Positions 9,191-20,387 are shown, counted from the first letter of the stretch. The stretch is 64,000 bases of DNA from JALHSW01 sp963720675 (GCA_963720675.1 CAVRGH010000010.1:1922001-1986000), one strand, 5' to 3'. A program made the numbers and translations. The notes: generated from the letters alone by a model not told the origin.

Positions 9191-9691
9191 TCAAGCGCTC
9201 CCGTCGAGGACCGGCCGGGGCATACCAGGCGCGACGGTCCTGGCCAGGATCCCGAGCGTCGCCCGCAGCGCCGATTCGGGAACGATCGGGAACGGGATCG
9301 TTTCGCGGTACTGCTCGTGAATGCCCGACCAGTCGTAGAACTGGGTCACCACGCAGCCCTCTGGAATCTCCTCGATCTCGTAGCCGTATACGTGCCCGAT
9401 CGACGGCTGCAGGAAAGCGCTCTCGATCGTCCATGCGATGCGCCGGTCCTGCTCGAACTCGGTGATCCGCACGCCGACGTCGTAGAGCCCGAGGGGAAAG
9501 TCATTGAGCGCTTCCCGGTCCATGTGGACGGTGAAGACGTCTCCGACTGCCGTTGCACGGTCACCGGACGCGGACATCAGCATCCCGGATGCGTCGATCG
9601 CTACGTGCCCCTCAGGGCTCGACACGATGGCGAACACCTCGGAGGGTGTCGCCGCGATCGCTCGGCTGACTTCGATGCGCTGATCACTCAT
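9191..9691 (-). CDS. SRPBCC family protein
   Basis: A 166-residue START/Bet v1-like lipid- or ligand-binding fold. The start MSDQRIEVSRAIAATPSEVF and the segment AIVSSPEGHVAIDASGML are typical of the SRPBCC superfamily (strand, two short helices, then a seven-stranded sheet), and the long C-terminal helix is present (SALRATLGILARTVAPG). Members bind hydrophobic ligands or act as polyketide cyclase-like enzymes; no substrate can be given. Start at 9691 begins the first conserved beta strand. It is the island gene closest to the tRNA. Confidence 0.75.
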   Translation of the reverse strand: MSDQRIEVSRAIAATPSEVFAIVSSPEGHVAIDASGMLMSASGDRATAVGDVFTVHMDREALNDFPLGLYDVGVRITEFEQDRRIAWTIESAFLQPSIGHVYGYEIEEIPEGCVVTQFYDWSGIHEQYRETIPFPIVPESALRATLGILARTVAPGMPRPVLDGSA

Positions 9692-9850
9692 GGCCGCATC
9701 CTTGCAGGCGCCGACTCGCCGAGCACCTGGACCCTCGGCCCTCGTCCTGGTCCGGCCGCCACGGAGAACCCGCCCTGGCCACTCCCCCGGGTCCGCCTCG
9801 CTCGAACGCACCAGCAGCGAAAGTCACCCGGCCGCTCGAGGCAACCAGCA

Positions 9851-9874
9851 GAGGCCCCGCCGAAGCGGGGCCTC
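9851..9874 (-). terminator. hairpin downstream of tRNA-fMet
   Basis: GAGGCCCCGC, loop CGAA, GCGGGGCCTC: a perfect 10-bp stem with a four-base loop, 15 nt past the 3' end of the tRNA gene. There is no long T run, as usual in high-GC actinobacteria. It probably ends the tRNA transcript. Confidence 0.75.
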
Positions 9875-9888
9875 TGAACTGGTTTCGA

Positions 9889-11244
<1,356 letters not shown>

Positions 11245-11401
11245 CGGGCCCTTGTTACCGCGAATGCAGCGGCGGTGGTCGAACGCGCGGGCCCCGTTCG
11301 CATCTGAGCTCCGGTCACCGTCATGGCTCGGCGCGTGACCTGGCCTTCACGAACCCCTGACACGGGAGCCCTACCGTCGAAGCGTGAGCCTTGGAGGCCC
11401 C

Positions 11402-11641
11402 ATGAGAAGCAGTCGAACGATCGTCGTCATCCGCAGCGTCATCGCCGCGCTGCTGCTGTGCCTGTCCATCGTCGGCTTCGTCGGCGGTCGGCCGGTCATC
11501 GGCCTGCTGTTCCTCCTGCTCGCCGTCGCCAACGTCGCGCTCACCGTGACGATGCACCGCCGTCGCAACGAGCTGGAGCAACGCTTCCCCGGCCTCGCCG
11601 CCCGAACCGAATCCTCCGCGCCCACGACGCCGACCCCGTAG
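11402..11641 (+). CDS. small two-TM membrane protein
   Basis: A 79-residue protein with two closely spaced hydrophobic helices (IVVIRSVIAALLLCLSIVGF and GLLFLLLAVANVALTVTM) joined by a GGRPV turn, then a charged, Pro/Thr-rich tail. I recognise no family. ATG at 11402 has GGAGG six bases upstream, which decides against the GTG at 11384. Single gene, convergent with the P450 operon. Confidence 0.65.
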   Translation: MRSSRTIVVIRSVIAALLLCLSIVGFVGGRPVIGLLFLLLAVANVALTVTMHRRRNELEQRFPGLAARTESSAPTTPTP

Positions 11642-11713
11642 CTGCGGACCTGCGTCGCTCACCCCCGTAGAGGAAGGTGAAACACGCATCCAGGGCTTGA
11701 TGTGGGGGCGGGG

Positions 11714-12883
11714 CTACCAGACGAGGGGGAGGTGGTCGGCCTGGCGGATGCCCGGGGAGTAGTGGATCTCCGCGCCATCGGCGATCCGGTAGTCGGGGAT
11801 CCGCCGGTGGAACTCCTCGAGCCCGACACGCAGCTCGAGGCGGGCGAAGTGCGAGCCCAGGCACCGGTGCGGGCCGCCGCCGAACGCGAGGTGGCGGTTC
11901 GCGCTCCGCTCGAAGTCCACCACGTCGGCCGCGTCGAACTCGGCGTCGTCCCCGTTGGCGGCACCGATCAGGAGCACACAGCCGTCGCCGGCCTTGATGT
12001 CGACGCCACCGATCGTCGCGTCCACCTTCACGGTGCGGGGCAGCATCGTCACCGGTGTCTCGCTCCGGAGCAGCTCCTCGACGGTCCCGTCGACGAGCGC
12101 CGGGTCCGCGAGGAGGCGAGCCCGCTCCACCGGATGCCGTGCGAGGTACGCGACCATGCAGTCCAGCGTCGCGGTGACCGTATCGAGGCCACCGAGCAAC
12201 AGGAGGTGGCAGGTCCCGAGCATCTCGTCGTGGGTCAGCGGTCGGCCGTCGACCTCGCCGACTGCGATCCGCGACAGCAGACCGTCGTCGGGGTCCGCCC
12301 GCTTCGCCGCCAGCTGCTCGGTGAAGTACGCGGTGATCTTCGTCCCCACCGCGTCGCGGATCTCGGCCGCCTCTTCGAGGGTGTCGGCCGCGGGCCGGAT
12401 CGTGTCGTCACGCCACTGCAGGAAGTTCGCGAGGTCCGCCTGCGGGAGCCCCATGAGCCGCAGGAAGATGGTCGAGGGCAGCGGCGTCGCGAACTCCTCG
12501 TGGAACTCGCACTCCCCCCGGTCGACGAACCCGTCGATGATCTGGTTCACCAGCACCCGCACGTCGGGCTCGAGCTCGCGCATCCGCCTGGGGGAGAACT
12601 CGGGATCGAGGAGCCGGCGGTACTTCGCGTGATCGGGTGGGTCGACCTGGAGCGGGATGAGCGGCTGGTCCTGGCCGATGTCGACCGCGCCGACAGCCGA
12701 CGAGAACACCTCGGGGTGCTTCAGTGCCCAGATCACGTCCTCGTAGTTGGCGATGAACACGGTCTCGCCACCCATGGGACTTGGGACGCGCGCCACCGGG
12801 CACTGGTCGCGGATCTCGCGGTACGCCGCTTGCGGCGCGTCGGCCGCCCCGGGATCGAACAGCAGTGCACTGGGGTCGTTCAT
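11714..12883 (-). CDS. cytochrome P450
   Basis: Soluble bacterial class I P450 of 389 residues. The heme-binding loop FGGGPHRCLGSHFARLEL holds the axial cysteine, the K-helix EELLR gives the ExxR pair, and HLAFGGG and the PPDHAKYRRLLDPEF segment fit CYP families of actinobacteria. The I-helix reads LLLGGLDTVTA, with Gly in place of the usual Ala before the acid-Thr pair. It needs an electron supply (ferredoxin and reductase), none of which is adjacent. The start ATG overlaps the stop of the TetR gene (ATGA), so the two are translationally coupled. Confidence 0.9.
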   Translation of the reverse strand: MNDPSALLFDPGAADAPQAAYREIRDQCPVARVPSPMGGETVFIANYEDVIWALKHPEVFSSAVGAVDIGQDQPLIPLQVDPPDHAKYRRLLDPEFSPRRMRELEPDVRVLVNQIIDGFVDRGECEFHEEFATPLPSTIFLRLMGLPQADLANFLQWRDDTIRPAADTLEEAAEIRDAVGTKITAYFTEQLAAKRADPDDGLLSRIAVGEVDGRPLTHDEMLGTCHLLLLGGLDTVTATLDCMVAYLARHPVERARLLADPALVDGTVEELLRSETPVTMLPRTVKVDATIGGVDIKAGDGCVLLIGAANGDDAEFDAADVVDFERSANRHLAFGGGPHRCLGSHFARLELRVGLEEFHRRIPDYRIADGAEIHYSPGIRQADHLPLVW

Positions 12884-13558
12884 CGCCGCTCCTCCGGAGC
12901 GCGGCCGGGACCGCGCAGGGCGTTGTCGCAGAACCGCCACAGGTAGGTGGCCTCGTCGAGGGGTTCGACATGTCCGAGCGTCACCTCGTGGATGCCCTCG
13001 AGCAGCAGCGCGAACACGGTCTGCACGTCGCGCGCGGGATCGGGCGTGGTGACCGCGCCCACGACCTCGCGCGCGAGCAGATCGACCATGGGCGCAAGGG
13101 CACGGCGCAGCTCGTCGGGACGGGCTTCGGACAGGCGACGGTGCTCCCGCACCAGCACGCCCGCATAGCCGAGCGCGCCCGGGTGCGTGAGCAGCTCGAA
13201 GATGCCGACGACGTACGCGCGCAGGCGCGCGTCGGAGTCGACGTGCTGCGTCCACCACGTCGGCGAGGATCCCCGCACCCGTGCGGCTGTCCTCCTCCAA
13301 GAGCGCGACGAGCAGGTCGTCCTTGCCCGCGAAGCACCGGTAGAAGCTCTTGAGCGACAGGCCGGCCCGCTGGGCGACCTGGGCGACCGTGAAGCCGGAG
13401 GTTCCCGTCTCGTTCGCGAGGTCGCGGGCCGCACCGACCAGCCGTTCGATCCGATCCACCGACCGCGCCCGCGGTGCCTCGAGCGACCGCTCGAGCGCCC
13501 GGTCGCGCCACGAACTCACCCCCGGTGCACCATCGTGGTTTTCCGGTTCGGAGAACAT
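12880..13558 (-). CDS. TetR family transcriptional regulator (frameshifted)
   Basis: About 225 residues. The N-terminal helix-turn-helix domain is clear: GTSGFTVAQVAQRAGLSLKS then FYRCFAGKDDLLVALLEE. The C-terminal ligand domain continues in another frame from about 13247 (ILADVVDA to HVDSDARLRAYVVGIFELL), one base apart. It ends with an ATGA overlap into the P450 gene, so it most likely controls that operon and itself. The palindrome at 13551-13565 overlaps its start codon. Confidence 0.82.
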
Positions 13559-13572
13559 AGTTCTCTACCCTA
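13551..13572 (-). promoter_or_regulatory. TetR operator over start codon, with -10 box
   Basis: GAGAAC-ATA-GTTCTC (13551-13565) is a perfect 6-bp inverted repeat that contains the TetR start codon. Eight nt upstream of that codon lies TAGGGT (13567-13572 on the minus strand), a -10 box placed for a leaderless transcript. Binding of the TetR dimer would cover both transcription start and start codon. Confidence 0.6.
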
Positions 13573-13601
13573 GCCACCGGATCGCCCCTACGCTCCCCCG
13601 C

Positions 13602-14799
13602 ATGCGCACACCCATTCGTCCCCAGTCCACCCCCACGAGCTCCCGGGGCCACCGGCTCCGCCGCGTGCTCCTCGCCGCCGTCGCGGTCGGTGCCATCGTC
13701 ATGGTGAGTGCCGGCCCGGCACTCGCGCAGAGCGGCGGCGGCCAGGACCTCCGCGACCGCGTGTCCGACCGCCGCATCGGGGTGGGGAACGTCACCGTCG
13801 CGGACGGCGAGTCCCTCGACACCGCAGTCGTCGCGATCGACGGGAACGCCTACGTCGACGGCTCCACGACGAACGGCGTCCTCGTCGTGAGCGGGAACGC
13901 ATACATCACCGGATCCACCGGCGACAGCGTGCTCGTGATCGACGGCGACGCGCGCGTCTCGGGCCGGGTCGACGGTGACGTGGTGGTGCTGGGCGGCCGG
14001 GCCGTGATCCAGGACGGCGCGGTGATCACCGGCGACGTGCAGTCGTCGAAGGACCCTCGCGTCGCGCAGGGCGCGACCGTCCGCGGCGAGGTCAAGAACA
14101 TCGACGCCACCGGGATGTTCACCGCGTTCGGCTTCACGCTGCTCGGATTGATCTGGCTGGCGGTGACGCTCTCCACCCTGATCCTCGGTGTCGTGCTCCT
14201 CGCGCTGTTCGCCCGACCCTTCGACACTGCGGCCGCGACGGCCCGCACGTCGGCCGGCAAGTCGATCGGCTGGGGTGTGATCCTCTGGATCGGGCTCCCG
14301 GCGATCGCGTTCTTCGCGTCCGTCTCGCTCCTGGGGCTGCCGCTCGGCCTGGGGACGGGCGGCGCGCTCGGCGTGCTCGGCGCGCTCGGCTACGTCACGA
14401 GCGCCCTCTTCCTCGGGCGACTGATGATCAAGGCGCCGCGCAACATCTTCGGCGCCTTCTTCGCCGGCTGGGGCATCCTCCGCGTGCTGGCACTGCTGCC
14501 GGGTATCGGCATGCTCGTCTGGGCCGCCGCGTCGATCCTCGGCGTCGGCGCCCTGGCCGTCGAGCGCGTGGCGAGCATCCCGCGGGAAGTTCGTTCCGCC
14601 CGCCGCCGCGACCACCCCAACGGCTCCGGCTCCCGAGGACTCCGACACCGGGGACATCGCGTCGAGCGACCCGGCCGCCGAGATGCCGCCCACACCCGAG
14701 GCGGCCGAGGCTGCGAAGACGACCACCGCGACCAAGACGGACGACCCGCCGAGCGACGCGGCGACCGACGACTCGGGGAGCGACGCGTCGAAGGACTGA
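13602..14799 (+). CDS. polymer-forming (bactofilin-like) membrane protein (frameshifted tail)
   Basis: About 399 residues. A signal peptide (LLAAVAVGAIVMVSAGPALA) is followed by a right-handed beta-helix of short repeated turns (VAIDGNAYVDGST, VLVVSGNAYITGST, VLVIDGDARVSGRV, VVVLGGRAVIQDGA) as in bactofilin/polymer-forming cytoskeletal proteins. Then come four to five membrane helices (residues about 185-330) including a GLPLGLGTGGALGVLGALGY stretch. Near 14585 the frame probably shifts, since the downstream +1 frame gives the expected Pro/Ala/Asp/Thr tail ending at 14799, while the original frame turns Arg-rich. Start ATG lies seven nt after TACGCT, suggesting a leaderless mRNA divergent from the TetR gene. 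Confidence 0.7.
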
Positions 14800-14811
14800 C
14801 GAAGCGGCGCG

Positions 14812-15610
14812 TCAGCCGATCTCGATGAGCGAGTCGAGCCCGAGCGACTCCATCAGGTCCTGGATGCGTGCGGTGACCGCGGACAGCTGATCGGTCAGCA
14901 GGATCAGCCCGAAGACCGCCAGGATCGCGGCCGAGATCAGGGTGAGCGACTTCGAGTGGCGCTTCACCCAGCCGAGTGGCGCGGCGAAGCGGCCGAACGC
15001 GAGCCCGACCGCGAGGAACGAGACCCCGAGGCCGAGGGAGTACGCGGTCAGGAGCAACGCGGCACGCCCGAGCTCCTGCCCGGTCGCCGCGAACCCCAGG
15101 ACGGTCCCCAGGATCGGCCCGATGCACGGCGTCCAGCCGAGTCCGAACGCAACGCCGGCGACCGGCAGCGGCGACCGGTCCGAACCGCTCGAGGTGCGGC
15201 TGGAACCGGAACTCCTGGTAGAGGCGCGGCGTCGTCAGCAGCTGCGAGCCGGCCAGGTACGCGGCCATCAGCAGCACCAGACCGCCCGAGATGCGGGTCA
15301 GCGTCGACTGGTTCTCGAACAACGATTGGCTGACGGCAGTGGTGGCGAGACCGAGCACCACGAACACCGTGGTGAACCCGGCGACGAACAGCGCGGTCAT
15401 CAGCGCGATCCGCTTCAGCTGCGTCGCCTGCGCCTCCTCGATCTCACCGAGCGTCAGCCCGGAGATGAGACTCAGGTATCCCGGAACGATCGGCAGCACA
15501 CACGGGCGAGAGGAACGAGATGATGCCGCCGCCGAACGCGACGAGCAGATAGAGGTTGCTCGCGGCGTCGCACGCGTCGCGCCGAGGAAGGCAGGACCCA
15601 GGTCGATCAC
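14812..15610 (-). CDS. ccdA: CcdA/DsbD-like thiol-disulfide membrane transporter (frameshifted)
   Basis: Six-helix membrane protein that passes reducing equivalents from cytoplasmic thioredoxin to extracytoplasmic proteins, for example for cytochrome c maturation. Both redox motifs are recognisable: (S)PCVLPIVPGYLSLISG in the first helix and GWTPCIGPILG in the fourth. The reading frame changes three times (near 15560, 15505 and 15175), each by one base; joining the pieces gives a complete protein of about 265 residues from GTG 15610. Three independent breaks in one short conserved gene argue for consensus errors rather than decay. Confidence 0.75.
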
Positions 15611-15657
15611 GTCACGACGAGGGTAGGAGGTCGGGGCCTCGGCACTCCGAGCAGCCG

Positions 15658-16619
15658 CTAGGCCTCTGCGGCCGCCCGCTCCTCCGCCACCCGAGCCTCG
15701 GCCAGGGCCACGTACTCCGGATCCATGTCGAAGCCGAGGTAGTGGCGGCCGTGGCGCACCGCCGCGACCGCGGTCGATCCCGACCCCATGAACGGATCGA
15801 GCACCACGTCGCCCACGTAGGTGTAAAGCGAGAGGAAGCGTTCGGGAAGGTCGACGGGAAAGGGTGCCGGGTGGCCGATGCGCCGCGCCGACTCCGGCCG
15901 GATCTCCCAGACGTCGAGCGTCGCGGCCAAGAACTCCTCTTTCGTGATGGTGTTCTCGAACGGCAGGCCGAGCTGCTCCCGCTCCTTGCGCGTGTGCGCC
16001 CGGTCGAAGCGGCCTTTGCTCGCGATCACCACACGCTCCGTCACGTCGCGCAACACGGGGTTCGACGCCGACAGGTAGGAGCCGAACGCGGTCGAACCCG
16101 ACGCACCCTTCGCCTTCTTCCAGACGACCTCCCCGCGCAGGAGCAGCCCGAGGTCGTCCTGGAGGATGCGCGTGACATCGCCCGCGAAGCGAGCGATAGG
16201 GCCGACGACCCAGGTTCGCGACGTTCACCGCGATGCGACCACCCGGCTCGAGCACGCGGGTGCACTCGGCGAACACGTCGCGCAGCATCTCGAGGTACTC
16301 GAGGTACGAAGCCGGGATGCCGTCCTTGCCCAGCTCGAGCTCGTACTGCTTGCCCGCGAAGTACGGCGGCGACGTGACGACGAGCGCGACGCACTTGTCA
16401 GCGATCGCGCTCATGTCTCGTGCGTCACCGCAGAAGATCGTGTCCGCGACCGGGCAGTCGTTGACCTCGTCGTCATCGGAGATCTTCGGCGCGGGGAACC
16501 GCGCGTAGAAGTCGCTCGCGTCGTGGCTCTCACGCTTCCCCGCTCCGAAGCTCGAGGTCTTGGTCCCGCGGCTTCTCGGGCTTCGCCACCACCACGTGAT
16601 CCTGCCACTTCGCGATCAA
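15658..16619 (-). CDS. DNA methyltransferase, beta-class, orphan (frameshifted)
   Basis: Site-specific DNA N-methyltransferase of about 320 residues. Motif IV is VVTSPPYFAGKQYE and precedes motif I, DPFMGSGSTAVAA, the order of the beta class (N4-cytosine or N6-adenine). The upstream part is readable in a shifted frame: KWQDHVVVAKPEKPRD, then SSFGAGKRESHDASDFYARF and IFCGDARDM. Frame changes lie near 16575 and 16185. No restriction endonuclease is nearby, so it is an orphan. The proposed TTG start (16619) overlaps the stop of the preceding DUF4430 gene, placing it as third gene behind the cobalamin riboswitch; this coupling is inference. Confidence 0.75.
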
Positions 16620-17488
16620 TCGAGCGGGACCGACATCCTCCGACGCTTGCGGAGGACGAAGCCGCCGGCACCGAGAGCGACGAAGGCGCCCGCGGCGACG
16701 GCGACGCCCCAGGGTGAGCCACCGTCGTCGGGGCGCGACACGAGCGGTCCGGAGGCCTGCCGGCCGTCCTGCCCCGCGCCTCGGCCGCCGTTCCCCGACG
16801 CCTTCGACCCCGATCCGTCGGCCGACCCGGGACCGGAGCCCGAGTCGGAGCCCGTGGACCCGTTGGCCTTGCCATCGCCGCCCGACTTCTTCCCCGACGC
16901 CGACTGCTTGCGGTCACCGGACTTCGCTCCCGCGGCCTTGGTGTCGCCGGTCGTCGCCGCGGCCGCGCTCCCGCCGGCTGCCGCGGTCGGCGCGGCGGTC
17001 GGCGGTGTCGTCACCGGCGGCGGTGGTGGCGGTGGCGGGGCGCACCCGGCGACCGCGCAGAACGAGGCGAACGGCGGTGGCCCGCTGCCGAAGCTCCATC
17101 CCTCCACCCAACCGTCGGACACCGTCGTGCCACCGGCACCGCCTCCGGAGTACGAGAAGCCGCCGGCGCCCGGGCCCGCGCGCCAGTACGACCAGTACCG
17201 CCCGTCGCTCTGCTCGCCGAGACACTGCCCGGGGACTGCAGGATTGCCCACCCCGTTGATGCTGCACACGGCGGTGCCCTGGCCGCCGTAGGAGATGGCG
17301 GACACGCTCGCGACCATCTGCAGCGCGCCGATGCCGCTGATCGACCCGTTGAAGCTGATGACGTGGTTGCTGCCGCTCACGTTCACGACCGCGCGACTCG
17401 ATCCCGCGGCCGGTGCCGGTGCGGCAGCGACGAACGTCGCCCCCACGACCAGTGCACACAGTGCGGCGATTCGCATCAGCGGCCTCAT
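16616..17488 (-). CDS. DUF4430 (transcobalamin C-terminal-like) cell-surface protein
   Basis: 290 residues: signal peptide (IAALCALVVGATFVAAAPAP), a beta-type domain (residues about 35-145), a long Pro/Ala/Gly/Ser linker and a C-terminal membrane helix with RKRRR, so it is probably anchored outside the membrane. The beta domain has FNGSISGIGALQMVASV, CSINGVGNPAVPGQC and GRYWSYWRAGPG...YS, matching the DUF4430 / transcobalamin-like C-terminal pattern. In vertebrate transcobalamin and intrinsic factor this domain closes over the corrin ring. Its start overlaps the stop of the alpha6-barrel gene (ATGA), and both lie behind a cobalamin riboswitch, so cobalamin binding at the cell surface is the inferred role. 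Confidence 0.72.
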   Translation of the reverse strand: MRPLMRIAALCALVVGATFVAAAPAPAAGSSRAVVNVSGSNHVISFNGSISGIGALQMVASVSAISYGGQGTAVCSINGVGNPAVPGQCLGEQSDGRYWSYWRAGPGAGGFSYSGGGAGGTTVSDGWVEGWSFGSGPPPFASFCAVAGCAPPPPPPPPVTTPPTAAPTAAAGGSAAAATTGDTKAAGAKSGDRKQSASGKKSGGDGKANGSTGSDSGSGPGSADGSGSKASGNGGRGAGQDGRQASGPLVSRPDDGGSPWGVAVAAGAFVALGAGGFVLRKRRRMSVPLD

Positions 17489-18894
17489 CCGGTGAACCGG
17501 GGAACGAGCAGCAGCGCATCGGGAGCGACGGCCGACGCGACCACCGCGGGTCCGCTCGGGTCGACGATCACACCGTTCTCCACCCCGTCGGCGTCACCGG
17601 CACCCCCGTCGGTGAGGGTGAGCGTCACCACGTTCCGGCTGAACGACGCGAGCGACGTCGCATCGGACCACGTCGAGCCGATGAGCTTGAAGTAGCGCGA
17701 CAGCGTCGTGCCGACCGGCAGCGTGAGTCGCACCGCGACGGTCTCCCCGTTCTCGAGCCCGGTCACCGAGAAGGAGACGAGGCCCTTCGGGAACGTCACC
17801 CCGGCAGGAGGTGCGGGCAAGGTCGCGGGATCCACGGCGGCGACGTCGTCGAGGGTGCCGGAATCCGTCTCCAGGGTCAGCGCACCACCACCGACCGCCG
17901 CGGGCACCGTCTGTGGATTGGCGTAGGTCGCGGCGTCGGGGATCTCGGTCCGGACCAGCGCCTGGACCGCCTGGGCCGTGCCGAAGGTGTTGGGCGTCGC
18001 GTCGTCGTAGGGACCGGCGAAGTGCCCGTCGGGCTGTTGGACGCCGAGCAGGTAGGCGTCGCCCGCGGCCAGCGTGCCGGTCCGGCCCGCGGCCGACAGC
18101 GCGAGCAGCGCGACCGCGGTCGAGTTCGGGTTCTCGGAGAACCCGTCGGTCCACGCGCCGCTCGGTTGCTGCTGCGCCTCCAGGTAGTCGAGGGCCAGCG
18201 CGACGTCGGGATCCGATGCGGCGACTCCGGACTCGAGCAGCGCCTGCACCGCGAGACCGGTGGTGTCGGCGCCACCGTCCGTCCCGGTGTTGTCGCCGTC
18301 GTACGACCAGCTGCCGTCGCTCTTCTGCGCGGTGCGGACGACCGTGATGGTCGCATCCGGGACCGACGCGAACGTCGCGTAGCCCCGGATCGCGAACAGG
18401 ATCGTGTTGAACGCGCCGAGCGAGACCCCCCACTTGTTGTCGCCGCCAGGAGCACCGAGCTCGGCCGTGAGGTCGACGGTGCCATCGCCGGACGGGTCGA
18501 AGGCGGTCGGGTCCAGCGCGAGGGGGTTCGTCACCAGCGCGATGACCTTCCCCGCCTCCCCGGGGTCGATCGAACCCGACGCGTAGGCGTCGACCGAGTC
18601 GAGCGGGGTCTTGCCCGCGGCCGTCGACGTACCGAGCACCGCCAGCGCGCGCGCCGGCGGCGTCCCAGGTCGGACCGGACTGCGCCGACTGGGCCAGCGC
18701 CAGGACGGCGTCGCCGTTCTCGAAGCCGGGGAAGCCCTCGGTCTCGAAGCCGCCATCGGGTTGCTGCAGGGTCCGGAGCCACGCGACCCCGTTGGTCACC
18801 GGCGCGGAAGCACCCGATGCGGGGGTTCCGACGAGCGCAGTGAACGACGCCGAGACGATCGCGACCGCGAGGGCCGCGCGCACGAAGCGTGCCA
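17485..18894 (-). CDS. secreted prenyltransferase/squalene-cyclase-repeat (alpha6/alpha6) protein (frameshifted)
   Basis: About 469 residues with a signal peptide (ALAVAIVSASFTALVGTPAS). The central region has spaced repeats of the squalene-cyclase type: LRTLQQPDGGFETEG, TAQKSDGSWSYDG, LEAQQQPSGAWTDGF, LGVQQPDGHFAGPY, with DTTGLAVQALLESG helices between. Such alpha6/alpha6 barrels form the N-terminal domain of transcobalamins. The C-terminus has a beta domain ending TLTLTDGGAGDADGVENGVI, as in choice-of-anchor-type surface domains. One frame shift near 18655 separates the first 78 residues. GGAGGAAA precedes the ATG at 18894. The gene is directly downstream of the riboswitch. Confidence 0.75.
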
Positions 18895-18989
18895 TGAGAG
18901 GTTTCCTCCGCCGGCCCCTGGTCCACGAGGGCCATATGTGACCGCTCCGATCGAGCGGCCTCCCACTCCGGGAGCGCCGGTGGCCCGGC

Positions 18990-19145
18990 GGACGGCGGCA
19001 GGTAGCCTGGCTCACGGTCCCGGCCCGGTCGCCCGAGCTCGGTGCCGCTCACAGTTGCGGGTCAGCGTCGGTCTCGCACCGACTTCCCCCGCCCCGGATC
19101 GCCCCTCCCGCCGAAGCGGGGCGAGACGGAACCGGGACCACCCAC
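18990..19145 (-). promoter_or_regulatory. cobalamin riboswitch
   Basis: Read on the minus strand, the leader has GGAAGTCGGTGCGAG (19086-19072), ACCGACGCTGACCCGCAACT (to 19052) and, after a variable segment, AGCCAGGCTACCTGCC (19012-18997), which match the conserved core and the B12 box of the cobalamin riboswitch. A GC-rich hairpin arm with GCCCCGCTTCGGCGGGAGGGGC lies in the 5' part. About 95 nt separate the B12 box from the GGAGGAAA ribosome-binding site and the ATG at 18894, room for an expression platform. Cobalamin should repress the surface-protein operon. Ends are approximate. Confidence 0.88.
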
Positions 19146-19196
19146 GGCATCCGGGCCGTGGGTGACCGCTGTCGCTGCGGACATTACTGGAGAACG

Positions 19197-20387
19197 GTGC
19201 CAAGGACGCAAGCCCCCGACGGTGCACGCACCGGCGATCACCGTTCCTCCTCGCGCAACGCGGCCCCCCGAGATTCTCGGCGGCCATGGCACGCGGTCAC
19301 GTGGGTCGTGTGGGCCCTGGCGGCCGCGCTCGCACTGCAGCTCGCGCCGAGCCCGGTCTACGTGCTCCTGGTGATCGGGATTGCGTGGTTGGTCGTCGCG
19401 GAGCACGGGCTCGACGGACCGTACGCCCGCGCGTTCCCGATCCTCGTCGGCGTCGCCGTGTTCTTCGCGGTGTTCCGCGTCGTGCTCATCGCGCTCACGA
19501 CGCACGGCAACACCGACGTGCTGTTCACGACACCCTCGTTCACGCTGCCCGACCTCCTCGGCGGTTTCACCATCGGCGGGTCGACCACCGCGCCCGTCGT
19601 GCTGCAGGCGGGTGCCGAAGGACTCGTCGTCGTCGGGATCATCGCGGTGTTCGCCGCGTTCAACGCGGTCGTCTCGCACTACGAGCTGGTGCAGACGACG
19701 CCGCGAGCGTTCTACGAGCTCGGGCTCATCGTGGTGGTCGCCCTGGCGTTCGTTCCCTCGACCATCGAGGCGATCCGCGACGTCCGCGAGGCCGACCGCG
19801 CCCGCACCGGGGGGCGGGTCGTGCGGCGCGGCAGGCTGGTCCGACAGGTCGTCCCGGTGCTGGAGCGGGGGCTCGAGCAGGCGGTGACCCTCGCCGAGTC
19901 GCTCGACTCCCGCGGGTTCGCCCACGGCGGGGCCACGGCCCGCGAGCGCGGGGCCGGCTGGGCCGGCGCGGCGTCGCTCGTCGCGCTCGGAAGCGCGTTC
20001 GTGGCGCTCGTCGCTCGCGAGGACACGGTTGCCCTCGTGCTCGGTGGGATCGGGGTGCTCGGGCTCGTCGTGACCGTCCGCGTGGCGTCCCGCGAGACGG
20101 GGCGCATCCGCTACCGCCCCCGCCGCCTCACCGCCGCGGACCGCTGGTGCATCGCAGGCACGCTGCTCGCACCCGTGCTGCTCGGGGTGCTGGTGCTCAC
20201 CGGCGACGACACGCTGACGTGGAGCCCGAGCCCGGTGGCCTGGCCCACCTTCGGCCTCCTGCCCGCACTCGCCTTCCTCCCGCTGCTCGCGCCGCTGACC
20301 CGCCGGCCCGTGCTGCGGTCGGTCGAGCCGGCGACCGACCCCCGGCCCCGTTCGACCTCACCCGAGCCGGGGCTCGCGCCGGCATGA
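19197..20387 (+). CDS. cbrV: ECF transporter T component, predicted cobalamin uptake
   Basis: Transmembrane energy-coupling component (EcfT/CbiQ family), 396 residues with about eight hydrophobic segments. The coupling-helix signature appears as LAESLDSRGFA, preceded by RQVVPVLERGLEQ. The GTG at 19197 has GGAGA six nt upstream; an in-frame GTG at 19158 lacks this. Its stop overlaps the ATG of the ATPase gene. It diverges from the riboswitch-controlled surface genes, and its own upstream region is the antisense of the riboswitch. Symbol follows the predicted cobalamin ECF system CbrVUT; specificity is inferred from context. Confidence 0.78.
   Translation: MPRTQAPDGARTGDHRSSSRNAAPRDSRRPWHAVTWVVWALAAALALQLAPSPVYVLLVIGIAWLVVAEHGLDGPYARAFPILVGVAVFFAVFRVVLIALTTHGNTDVLFTTPSFTLPDLLGGFTIGGSTTAPVVLQAGAEGLVVVGIIAVFAAFNAVVSHYELVQTTPRAFYELGLIVVVALAFVPSTIEAIRDVREADRARTGGRVVRRGRLVRQVVPVLERGLEQAVTLAESLDSRGFAHGGATARERGAGWAGAASLVALGSAFVALVAREDTVALVLGGIGVLGLVVTVRVASRETGRIRYRPRRLTAADRWCIAGTLLAPVLLGVLVLTGDDTLTWSPSPVAWPTFGLLPALAFLPLLAPLTRRPVLRSVEPATDPRPRSTSPEPGLAPA

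Noticed and set aside
11714..13558. One fused TetR-P450 protein
   Set aside because: A minus-strand frame is open through both, but only because of the frame break in the TetR part; the P450 has its own ATG in an ATGA overlap with the TetR stop.
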